The notes beneath the pieces are model-generated. The model did no database searches and was not told where the DNA came from. It saw only the letters and a list, made by a program, of their open reading frames with translations. 64,000 bases of DNA from Treponema_I sp045599005 (lineage in GTDB: Bacteria > Spirochaetota > Spirochaetia > Treponematales > Treponemataceae). Position numbers and translations under genes: made by a program. The stretch is from positions 1 through 64,000 of the forward strand of contig JAZRVF010000018.1 of assembly GCA_045599005.1 (NCBI GenBank). Direction: 5' to 3'. Positions 55,215 through 62,535 of the stretch are shown here, piece by piece (the stretch's first letter is position 1; each line of letters opens with the position of its first letter).

Positions 55215-56660
55215 ATGTCAGACTGCAAGGTGTTCTGGGAAGAAGCAATGAAAATGCTTCATTCTGAGTATATAAGTAACGGTAAAGAAAGTAATTATGT
55301 TCTTTGGCTTTCCCAAGTCAAATTCTTCAGTTCATCAGGGAATACAATTACAGCGACTGTTCCTTCTCCTTTCATGAAAAAAAATCTGGCAGGCAGGGAA
55401 GAACTTCTCAAAGTCAAAGAGAAACTTAATCTTCTTACAGGACAGGATTTTGAGATCAGTCTGATTGTTGCGGAACCCGGACGTTTTGAACCGGAACCGG
55501 CTGAAGAGAAACCTGTTCAGATCAAGCCCGTCGCTGTACAGCCGGAACCGGAGATAAAACCGGAACCCGTTGTCCCCTACCCTTCTGAAACACATTCACC
55601 AGTTTCTGAGACTGAATTCATAAGGCATCCGCAGCTTGATCCCAATTATACCTTTGACAATTACGTTGTCGGTGAAGACAACTCATTTGCCTACAGTGCT
55701 TCTGTGGCAGTCGCAAAAAATCCCGGTGAAGCTTACAACCCTCTTCTGATTTATGGAGGAGTCGGTCTTGGAAAGACACATCTGATGGAAGCCATCGGAA
55801 ATTCAGCCTGGAAGGAAAAACAGAGCAGGATAATCTACATTTCCGCGGAGAATTTCACCAATGAATTCATCCAGTCACTCAATGACAGGACAATGCAGAA
55901 GTTTAAAAAGAAATACCGCTCTGTAGACATACTTCTGATAGACGATATCCACTTTCTTCAGAACAAGGACGGAACCCAGGAAGAACTGTTCTACATTTTT
56001 GAGGCTCTCTACGCAGCAAAAAAACAGATGGTCTTTACCTGTGACCGTCCGGCCTCAGAGCTGAAAAATCTTTCTGACCGTCTGAAAAGCCGTTTTGAAC
56101 GCGGTCTCAATATGAATCTTCAGCCACCGAAATATGAGACAAGGCGTGCTATTATTGAAAGAAAACTTTCACAGCAGAACAGAAACATTGATTCAAAGGT
56201 AATTGATTTCATCGCCCAGAATGTCTCTTCAAATGTCCGGCAGCTGGAGGCATCACTTACAAAAATTCTTGCATACATGGATCTTGTAGGAAAAACCGTG
56301 ACTGTGGACATTGCGGAACAGCTTATTGCAACTGAAGGCTTTTCTGCAAAACCCTCGGATATTTCTCCTGACTTCATAATCAAGACAGTGGCGGAAAACT
56401 ACAATGTTACTTCTGCGGCGATCAAAGGTCCGAAGCGTACCAAAAACCTGATGCTTCCGAGACACATCGCAATGTACATAATGCGTGAGCTTACGGAACT
56501 TTCCTCAACAGAGATCGCTGCGGAATTCAACGGCCGTGACCATTCCACCGCATTGAGCGCATTCAAGAACATTGAGACAAAAATAAAGGCAGACTCAAGT
56601 TTTGATGCAAAAATACAGCTTCTGATCCGCTCCATAAAAGAGCACAAAATCAACAGCTGA
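55215..56660 (+). CDS. dnaA: Chromosomal replication initiator protein DnaA
   Basis: 481 residues with start at MSDCKVFWEEAMKMLH; a longer in-frame version would run back through the TATAAT box and is rejected. Domain I (1-90) is followed by a linker rich in Pro, Glu and Val. The AAA+ domain has Walker A GGVGLGKTHL, Walker B ILLIDDIHFL and the arginine-finger region LKSRFERGL. Domain IV carries the DnaA signature GRDHSTALSAFKNIE. DnaA opens the origin and probably binds the boxes just downstream (56673-56815). Confidence 0.97.
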   Translation: MSDCKVFWEEAMKMLHSEYISNGKESNYVLWLSQVKFFSSSGNTITATVPSPFMKKNLAGREELLKVKEKLNLLTGQDFEISLIVAEPGRFEPEPAEEKPVQIKPVAVQPEPEIKPEPVVPYPSETHSPVSETEFIRHPQLDPNYTFDNYVVGEDNSFAYSASVAVAKNPGEAYNPLLIYGGVGLGKTHLMEAIGNSAWKEKQSRIIYISAENFTNEFIQSLNDRTMQKFKKKYRSVDILLIDDIHFLQNKDGTQEELFYIFEALYAAKKQMVFTCDRPASELKNLSDRLKSRFERGLNMNLQPPKYETRRAIIERKLSQQNRNIDSKVIDFIAQNVSSNVRQLEASLTKILAYMDLVGKTVTVDIAEQLIATEGFSAKPSDISPDFIIKTVAENYNVTSAAIKGPKRTKNLMLPRHIAMYIMRELTELSSTEIAAEFNGRDHSTALSAFKNIETKIKADSSFDAKIQLLIRSIKEHKINS

Positions 56661-56879
56661 TTTTGGACAACTTGTGAATAATATGGTAATATGTTGGTGA
56701 AAAACTGTTGAGGATTTTTTTACCTGTGGAAATGTGGAAAACCGAATACTAAAGACTGCAAGTTTTCAACATTCGTAATTCAATGCAGAACAGAGAAATA
56801 AACTGCTTATTCACATTTGCACAGGCTCTATTACTTCTACTGCTAAAATTTATATATGGATATATAAAAGGGAGCCTAT
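56661..56879. other. oriC: Probable chromosomal origin (oriC) between dnaA and dnaN
   Basis: This 219-base spacer has a cluster of DnaA-box-like 9-mers. TTATTCACA occurs on the minus strand at 56673-56681 and on the plus strand at 56807-56815. Two tandem TTTTCCACA/ATTTCCACA boxes lie on the minus strand at 56725-56741. AT-rich tracts lie between them. Genes to the left run leftward and genes to the right run rightward, as expected for an origin. The dnaN leader with GGGAG as ribosome binding site occupies the last 30 bases. Confidence 0.75.
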
Positions 56880-57983
56880 ATGAAATTCACTTTTGACAGA
56901 GACGCAATGCTCAAGGAAATTGCAATAGCACAGGAAATCATCTCCACAAAAAATGCGATTTCAATTTTGTCAAACATTCTGTTCTGTGCAGAGAACAATT
57001 CACTGACAATCAAAGCCACAGACCTTAAAATCAATTTTGAGACAAAAATTCCTGTTGAAATTGAGGAAGAGGGAACAACAACTGTTTTCTGTGACAAATT
57101 CATAAGCATTCTTAACGCTCTTCCATCCGGTGACATTGAGTTCACACAGAAAGACATTATCATTGAGATTACTCCCATTGCAAAAAAAGCGGTGTTCAAG
57201 CTTAAAAGCATGGCAAGTGATAAATTCCCTGAATTCTCCTCAACAGAGAATGTTCCTTATTTTGATGTTCCTGCAGATGAATTCAAAGCTATGATCACAC
57301 AGACAATTTTTGCCGTTTCTGATGACGAGACACGTTATTTCATGAACGGTGTCTATTTTGAGAAGAAAGAGGACAATCTTAATCTTGTTGCAACTGACGG
57401 ACGCCGCCTTTCCTTCAGCTCTAAACCTCTTTGTGCAGGAATCAACAGTTTTACAGAAGCAATTGTTCCTCCTAAAATCCTGAACATTCTTCTTAAACGT
57501 GCTCCTTCCGAAGGATTCATTTCTCTTGCAATTGTTGACAAGACCATTTTCATCAAATTTGCAAACTATGAATTTGCCTCAGTTCTTATTGACGGAAAAT
57601 TCCCTGCATATCAGCGTGTAATTCCTGAATCACAGAAATTCAAGTTTGAGGTCAACAAAAAGGACCTGCAGGAAGCAATGCACCGTGTAGGTCTTCTGGC
57701 TGACAAAAAATCACAGCGCGCTTACTTCGGTCTGACTCCGGGAATGCTTACCGTCTATTCACAGGAAAGTGAGATCGGTACAGCCCGCGAGGAAGTTCCC
57801 TGCAGATACGATGGTGAAGAAGTGACAATCGGTCTTAACTTCAGTTATGTGGAAGAGCCCATGCGTGTTATGACAACAGATACAATCTGCTTTGAGTTCA
57901 CAAAAACCATGACGGCCGTGACCATGCGTCCGGAACCGGCAGGAGATTATTTCCACATAATCATGCCTATGCAGGTGGAGTAA
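56880..57983 (+). CDS. dnaN: DNA polymerase III beta subunit (sliding clamp)
   Basis: 367 residues, the usual size, with three repeated clamp folds. It dimerises into a ring around DNA and tethers the polymerase. Recognisable blocks: LKEIAIAQEIISTKNAISILSNIL at the N-terminus, ATDGRRLS in the middle domain and the C-terminal YFHIIMPMQV clamp tail. GGGAG precedes the ATG. recF follows 9 bases downstream. Confidence 0.96.
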   Translation: MKFTFDRDAMLKEIAIAQEIISTKNAISILSNILFCAENNSLTIKATDLKINFETKIPVEIEEEGTTTVFCDKFISILNALPSGDIEFTQKDIIIEITPIAKKAVFKLKSMASDKFPEFSSTENVPYFDVPADEFKAMITQTIFAVSDDETRYFMNGVYFEKKEDNLNLVATDGRRLSFSSKPLCAGINSFTEAIVPPKILNILLKRAPSEGFISLAIVDKTIFIKFANYEFASVLIDGKFPAYQRVIPESQKFKFEVNKKDLQEAMHRVGLLADKKSQRAYFGLTPGMLTVYSQESEIGTAREEVPCRYDGEEVTIGLNFSYVEEPMRVMTTDTICFEFTKTMTAVTMRPEPAGDYFHIIMPMQVE

Positions 57984-57992
57984 TCTGGCTCT

Positions 57993-59072
57993 GTGCCGTT
58001 CCTGAATTTAAGTCTTTACAATTATAGAAATCTGCTCAACGAATCAATAAACCTTCTGGCAAATGAAGTTTTTTTTGTAGGTGAAAACGGACAGGGAAAA
58101 AGTAATCTGCTGGAAGCGGTATATATGTCTTCCTATGCTTCCTCTTTCAGGACTCATACAGATTCCGAGATAGTGAAAAAGGGGAACAGGGATTTTTCTG
58201 TCCGTGGCTTTTTCAGGGATGAGACAGGAAAAACTGATATGGTTCATGTTGAACTGAAGTCAGGGAAAAAGAACATTCTTAAGAACGGAAAACCTATAAA
58301 AGACAGAAAAGAGCTTATAAACACAATTCCCTGTGTCCTGTTCTGTCACGATGACATGGAATTTGTGAACGGTGAACCGGAACGGCGGCGTTTTTTCATA
58401 GACCAGTCTCTTTCAATGTACGACCTGATGTATCTGGATCTGATAAGAAAATACAAGAAAATTCTCAAGAGCCGGAACACAGTGCTGAAAGAAATGCAGT
58501 ATGATCTTGTGGACATGTATGACCAGCCTCTTGCTGAGACAGGTCTTGAGATCGTGAAACGCAGGAGGAATGCGGTCTATCAGTTCAACAGAATTTTCAT
58601 CGAACTGTACAGGGACATAACCGGGATAGATAATGTACAGATTGTCTATGATCCTTCATGGAAGACGGACAGTGTGTCTGACATTCTCCAGTCTTTCATC
58701 AGAAAATTTGAGGCGGAAAAATCCCTTGGAATCACTTTAAGCGGTCCTCACCGTGACAGAATAAAATTCATGCGTGGAGAAGAGCCTTTCATTCCCCATG
58801 CCTCAACAGGTCAGCGGCGTCTGGTTGCTCTGATGCTTCGTGTTGCCCAGGCAAAATATTTCAGGGAGATAACAGGCAAAAAACCGGTGCTTCTTATGGA
58901 TGATGTGCTTCTTGAGCTGGATCCTGAGAAAAGACAGAAATTCACTTCTCTTCTGCCGGAATATGACCAGCTTTTCTGTACATTTCTGCCAGGTGAACCC
59001 TACGAACGTTATAAAAAGGAAAATACATTGATCTATAGAATTTCAGAAGGCTCCTGGGAACTGGAAAAATGA
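57993..59072 (+). CDS. recF: DNA replication and repair protein RecF
   Basis: 359 residues from a GTG start; GGAG lies 13 bases upstream, inside the dnaN stop region. RecF is an SMC-like ATPase that helps load RecA at gaps. Walker A is GENGQGKSNLLEAV, the ABC signature region is STGQRRLVALMLR, and Walker B is PVLLMDDVLLELD. Its stop overlaps the next ATG by four bases. Confidence 0.94.
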   Translation: MPFLNLSLYNYRNLLNESINLLANEVFFVGENGQGKSNLLEAVYMSSYASSFRTHTDSEIVKKGNRDFSVRGFFRDETGKTDMVHVELKSGKKNILKNGKPIKDRKELINTIPCVLFCHDDMEFVNGEPERRRFFIDQSLSMYDLMYLDLIRKYKKILKSRNTVLKEMQYDLVDMYDQPLAETGLEIVKRRRNAVYQFNRIFIELYRDITGIDNVQIVYDPSWKTDSVSDILQSFIRKFEAEKSLGITLSGPHRDRIKFMRGEEPFIPHASTGQRRLVALMLRVAQAKYFREITGKKPVLLMDDVLLELDPEKRQKFTSLLPEYDQLFCTFLPGEPYERYKKENTLIYRISEGSWELEK

Positions 59073-59425
59073 ACGGAAAAAAAAATCTGGATGATTTTTC
59101 GGCTGCAAATATTATTGAGAAAGTTTTTGCTGATTTTTTTCCTGCAGAAATGAAGGAAAGTCTTTCCATCCACAATGTATGGAATGAAGTGGTGAGTACG
59201 GTAAGAAGCGGATCAACGGATTACACACAGAAATCAGATATTGGAAGCCAGCTTGCGGACCACAGCCGTGTGGTCGATTTAAAGAACGGTGTGCTCATTG
59301 TTGAGACGGATCATCCGGGAAGGATACAGCTTTTTCAGATGTACAGTGCCTATATTCTCCGTGGTCTGAAAATGAAAGTAAAAGAATTGGACATACATTC
59401 AATTTCTTATATACTTAAAAAGTAA
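59069..59425 (+). CDS. DUF721 (DciA-like) protein
   Basis: 118 residues. DUF721 proteins next to recF are found in treponemes and many other bacteria; the related DciA loads the replicative helicase. Conserved features: VWNEVVSTV near residue 33 and NGVLIVETDHPGRIQLFQMYSAYILRGL. Coupled to recF by an ATGA overlap. The helicase-loading role is inferred from the family. Confidence 0.8.
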   Translation: MNGKKNLDDFSAANIIEKVFADFFPAEMKESLSIHNVWNEVVSTVRSGSTDYTQKSDIGSQLADHSRVVDLKNGVLIVETDHPGRIQLFQMYSAYILRGLKMKVKELDIHSISYILKK

Positions 59426-59452
59426 AACTATGTATTGAACTGTCCGCCTGTT

Positions 59453-59600
59453 GCTAACGCGGGGGTTTTAAAAGAGGCATGATAAAAATTACGTCCATGT
59501 AATTTTTATCATTCAAGTTTGCTGCTGCGTTGCATACGCAAACTTGGATTCTCGCCATCCGTGACTCGCCGCTAACGCGGAGTTTTTAAAAGAGGTTAAA
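59453..59600 (+). repeat. Duplicated leader element with hairpins before secreted-protein gene
   Basis: Two copies of GCTAACGCGG-(G/A)-TTTT-AAAAGAGG occur at 59453-59478 and 59571-59597. The first copy is followed by a seven-codon frame (ATG at 59479, stop at 59500-59502) that coincides with a 14-base-pair hairpin (59479-59512, loop GTCCAT). A second hairpin has arms CAAGTTTGC (59514-59522) and GCAAACTTG (59538-59546). The second copy provides the ribosome binding site (AGAGG) for the gene at 59601. A related leader precedes the gene at 62536. Confidence 0.65.
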
Positions 59601-60545
59601 ATGAAAAAAATAGTTACCTTGTTGGCAGTGTTTCTGATGTGTTCCGGACTTTGGGCTTATTCAGCCGGAAAATATGCATCAGATGGGATTTTATGGAATA
59701 CAATGCAGGATATCAATCCTGATGCTTATGAAACAATAATGAATGGTGATGTTTTCTCTGTTTTTGGCATAACAGGTTATACAACAGAGCTTCAGAAAAA
59801 GAAATTTCTCCAGAGTGAGGAAGGCCGTTTCTACACAAAGCAGCTTGATGAATTGAAAGCAAGTCTGGCAGATGGTGAGATGGCAGGATATATAGATAGA
59901 GACAGCAACGGCAGATATAAAGTAACGGAATTTGTATATGACCTGGACCTTGGTGGTTTTCTTATTCCCATAGGATCAAACTATTCTTCTGGTCATTCAA
60001 GTTATTCATGGTTTAGCGATTCAAGAACAACCTGGGGATGGGATGAAACAGACATGGCCAAAGGAATGTTCTTCGGCATGTACTGCCCAAACCTTAATGA
60101 AGAAGAAATTGTAGAAAAAGTTTCGGGAACCTGGCGTAAAGATGAAGAATGGGCGGATCATGAACCAATAAAAAAATATTTTTATTTGTGTGAATGCGAT
60201 GAAGATCTGGCTCTTGAGATAGAAAGAACAGGTGCAATCCTTTGGTACCGTTTCAATCTGGCCGGTTATAAGACACAGTCTTTTGACGTTTACTCAAAGG
60301 GTGTCCCTAAAGATACCTATTCTTATTATTCTGATGCAGGCATAAAATATGAATATGAGGCAAAAAACCATGTCAGATCTTATTGCGTGACAGACGGATA
60401 TACAATTGAACATGATTACAGCGATGATGAAACCTGGTATTACGGAACGCTGACAGATAAAAATGTCTTTACTGTATACGATCTTGAAATCATTCTGGTA
60501 AATCCTGAAACATATCAGAGTTACGGAACATTAATTTGCCATTGA
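59601..60545 (+). CDS. Secreted protein of unknown function
   Basis: 314 residues. A signal peptide (MKKIVTLLAVFLMCSGLWAYS, cut probably after LWA) predicts export; the Cys is inside the hydrophobic stretch and could be a weak lipobox. The mature part is rich in Tyr, Trp and acidic residues, with short repeats of charged and aromatic type (SYSWFSDSRTTWGWDE; ADHEPIKKYFYLCECDEDLALE). No known domain was recognised. It shares its leader element with the secreted-protein gene at 62536, so the two may be controlled together. Confidence 0.75.
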   Translation: MKKIVTLLAVFLMCSGLWAYSAGKYASDGILWNTMQDINPDAYETIMNGDVFSVFGITGYTTELQKKKFLQSEEGRFYTKQLDELKASLADGEMAGYIDRDSNGRYKVTEFVYDLDLGGFLIPIGSNYSSGHSSYSWFSDSRTTWGWDETDMAKGMFFGMYCPNLNEEEIVEKVSGTWRKDEEWADHEPIKKYFYLCECDEDLALEIERTGAILWYRFNLAGYKTQSFDVYSKGVPKDTYSYYSDAGIKYEYEAKNHVRSYCVTDGYTIEHDYSDDETWYYGTLTDKNVFTVYDLEIILVNPETYQSYGTLICH

Positions 60546-60551
60546 AATTGA

Positions 60552-60602
60552 GGCAGTCCTTTCATTCACATGCTATGTGGTGAATCGGGCTGCTTTGTTT
60601 TA
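60552..60602 (+). terminator. Hairpin terminator after the secreted-protein gene
   Basis: GGCAGTCC and GGGCTGC form the outer stem, and ATTCACAT/GTGGTGAAT the inner stem, followed by TTTGTTTT. Imperfect but terminator-like. Confidence 0.6.
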
Positions 60603-60665
60603 TATGATTTTTTGCACTGACCGAATTGTTATGACTCGGAAAAATACTATGAACAGGAAAGAAAA

Positions 60666-62399
60666 ATGCAAGTGAGAAAGGAATTGCCATGGGCATTTTT
60701 GGATGCTTGGCGCGGAAAAAGCTTTAAGGGTGAATGGCCTACTTTGCCGGAGATGTTTTCCATTACTGTGGAACGCTTCGGCAACAGAAACTGTTTTACG
60801 GATTTTACTCCGGAACGCCGTACACTGACTTACAAAGAAGTTTACGCAAACGTAAAGAAACTGGCAGCCTGGCTGGGTGAAAACGGTGTTTCAAAAGGAG
60901 ACCGCGTTGCAGTAAGCGGCAAAAACTCTCCTGAATGGGCAACTGTTTATCTTGCCGCAGGTTTTGCAGGGGCAACAATTGTTCCCATTGACTACGGACT
61001 TCATGATAACGAGACAGACAATCTGCTGGCAGCATCACAGCCGAAAATTTTCTTCGTGGATGAAGAAAAATACGATTATTTTGCCGCAAAAGACGGACAG
61101 AACTACAAAGTAATGGCTCTCAGTCCGAAACAGGCTGACAGATATGTCTATAATCTTAAGCCCGCGGACGAGGCAGGCTTCAGGCCGGAAATGCCTTCCG
61201 AAGATGATCTTGCGGCGATTCTTTTCACATCAGGAACAACAGGAAATCCCAAGGGTGTAATGCTTACACACAGGAACCTTGTTTCTGACTGCTATATCGC
61301 ACAGTGCAATCTGGTCATCAAGGAAACTGATGTTTTCTACGCACTCCTGCCTATCCACCATTCCTATACAATGCTTGCAGTCTTTATTGAGAGCATGTCC
61401 ATCGGTGCGGAGGTTGTGTTCGGAAAGACAATGGCTGTCTCCCGCATGCTCAAGGAACTGCGTGAAGGCAAAATCACCATGCTTCTTGGTGTGCCTCTGC
61501 TTTTCAACAAACTGCTGGCCGGCATAATGAAAGGCATCAAAGACAAAGGGCCAGTTGCCTATGGCCTCATTAAATTCCTTATGGGTCTTTCCTATTTCAT
61601 CAAAAAAGTATTCGGTGTGAATCCGGGTAAGAAAATGTTCAAAGCCATTCTTGAGAAAGCAAGTCTTGGAACACTCCGCATTGCCATCTGCGGTGGCGGC
61701 CCTCTTGCACCCAGTGTTTTCAAAGTGTATCAGGAAATGGGAATTGATTTTATCCAGGGTTACGGTCTTACAGAGACTTCTCCCATTATCGCGCTGAACC
61801 CGAAAGAACACTTCAAGATTGAGAGTGTGGGCCAGTATTTTGCTCCCTGGATGGAGATGCGCATTGCAGATCCGGATGAGCGCGGAATCGGTGAAGTACA
61901 GGTGAAAGGTCCGATGGTGATGAAGGGTTATTACAACATGCCTGAGGAAACTGCGGAAGTATTTACCGAGGACGGCTGGTTCAAGACCGGTGACCTTGGA
62001 AAGCTGGACAGTGAGAACTATCTGTATCTCGCAGGCCGCGCAAAGAACATGATTGTAACTGAAGGCGGAAAGAACGTTTTCCCTGAGGAAATTGAGAATG
62101 AATTCCAGCTTTTTGATGACATCGAGCAGATTACAGTCCAGGGTTACATCATGGATGCCTCAAGAAAATCAGAGGGAATTGAGGCACTGGTCTATGTTGC
62201 GGAATCTGCCTACACACGCATGAATCTTACACGCGGAAACCCGGAGGCAGATGCGGCGGTTGCAGGAATGATCAATGAGATCATTGAGAAACGCAATAAA
62301 ACTGCAAAGCCTTATGCCCACATCACAAAGGTCACAATGCTTAAAGAGCCTTTGGAGATGACAACAACCAAAAAAGTCAAACGCAACTACAGCAAATAA
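60666..62399 (+). CDS. Long-chain acyl-CoA synthetase-like AMP-forming ligase
   Basis: 577 residues of the ANL family. Motifs: ILFTSGTTGNPKGVMLTHRN, QGYGLTETSPIIALNP, WFKTGDLGKLD, AGRAKNMIVTEGGKNVFPEEIE, and the C-terminal TTTKKVKRNYSK, which carries the catalytic-type Lys near the end. Membrane-associating character around YGLIKFLMGLSYFIKKVF fits fatty-acid ligases. It would activate long-chain fatty acids for lipid synthesis, useful in spirochaetes that take up host or feed lipids (inference). Ribosome binding site AGGAAAG precedes the ATG. A perfect 12-base-pair hairpin follows. Confidence 0.85.
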   Translation: MQVRKELPWAFLDAWRGKSFKGEWPTLPEMFSITVERFGNRNCFTDFTPERRTLTYKEVYANVKKLAAWLGENGVSKGDRVAVSGKNSPEWATVYLAAGFAGATIVPIDYGLHDNETDNLLAASQPKIFFVDEEKYDYFAAKDGQNYKVMALSPKQADRYVYNLKPADEAGFRPEMPSEDDLAAILFTSGTTGNPKGVMLTHRNLVSDCYIAQCNLVIKETDVFYALLPIHHSYTMLAVFIESMSIGAEVVFGKTMAVSRMLKELREGKITMLLGVPLLFNKLLAGIMKGIKDKGPVAYGLIKFLMGLSYFIKKVFGVNPGKKMFKAILEKASLGTLRIAICGGGPLAPSVFKVYQEMGIDFIQGYGLTETSPIIALNPKEHFKIESVGQYFAPWMEMRIADPDERGIGEVQVKGPMVMKGYYNMPEETAEVFTEDGWFKTGDLGKLDSENYLYLAGRAKNMIVTEGGKNVFPEEIENEFQLFDDIEQITVQGYIMDASRKSEGIEALVYVAESAYTRMNLTRGNPEADAAVAGMINEIIEKRNKTAKPYAHITKVTMLKEPLEMTTTKKVKRNYSK

Positions 62400-62432
62400 A
62401 AAAAAGTGCCGGAAAATAAAAGCCGGTTCAAG

Positions 62433-62464
62433 GACTGATTCCTGGATTGAAACAGGAATCAGTC
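62433..62464. terminator. Perfect 12-bp hairpin after acyl-CoA synthetase
   Basis: GACTGATTCCTG and CAGGAATCAGTC with an 8-base loop. No T-tract follows, so it could be a terminator without U-run, an mRNA stabiliser or a repeat-derived palindrome. Confidence 0.5.
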
Positions 62465-62472
62465 TCCATCCA

Positions 62473-62535
62473 CAAACTTGTATTCTAGCAATCCATGGTT
62501 TGCCGCTAACGCGGGGTATTTAATGGAGATTCAAT
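62473..62535 (+). repeat. Repeated leader element, copy before gene at 62536
   Basis: Starts CAAACTTGTATTCT, includes GCCGCTAACGCGGGG (62502-62515) and ends with GGAGATTCAAT before the ATG. It aligns along its length with 59539-59600. CCGC-TAAC-GCGG is itself a small inverted repeat. Confidence 0.65.
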
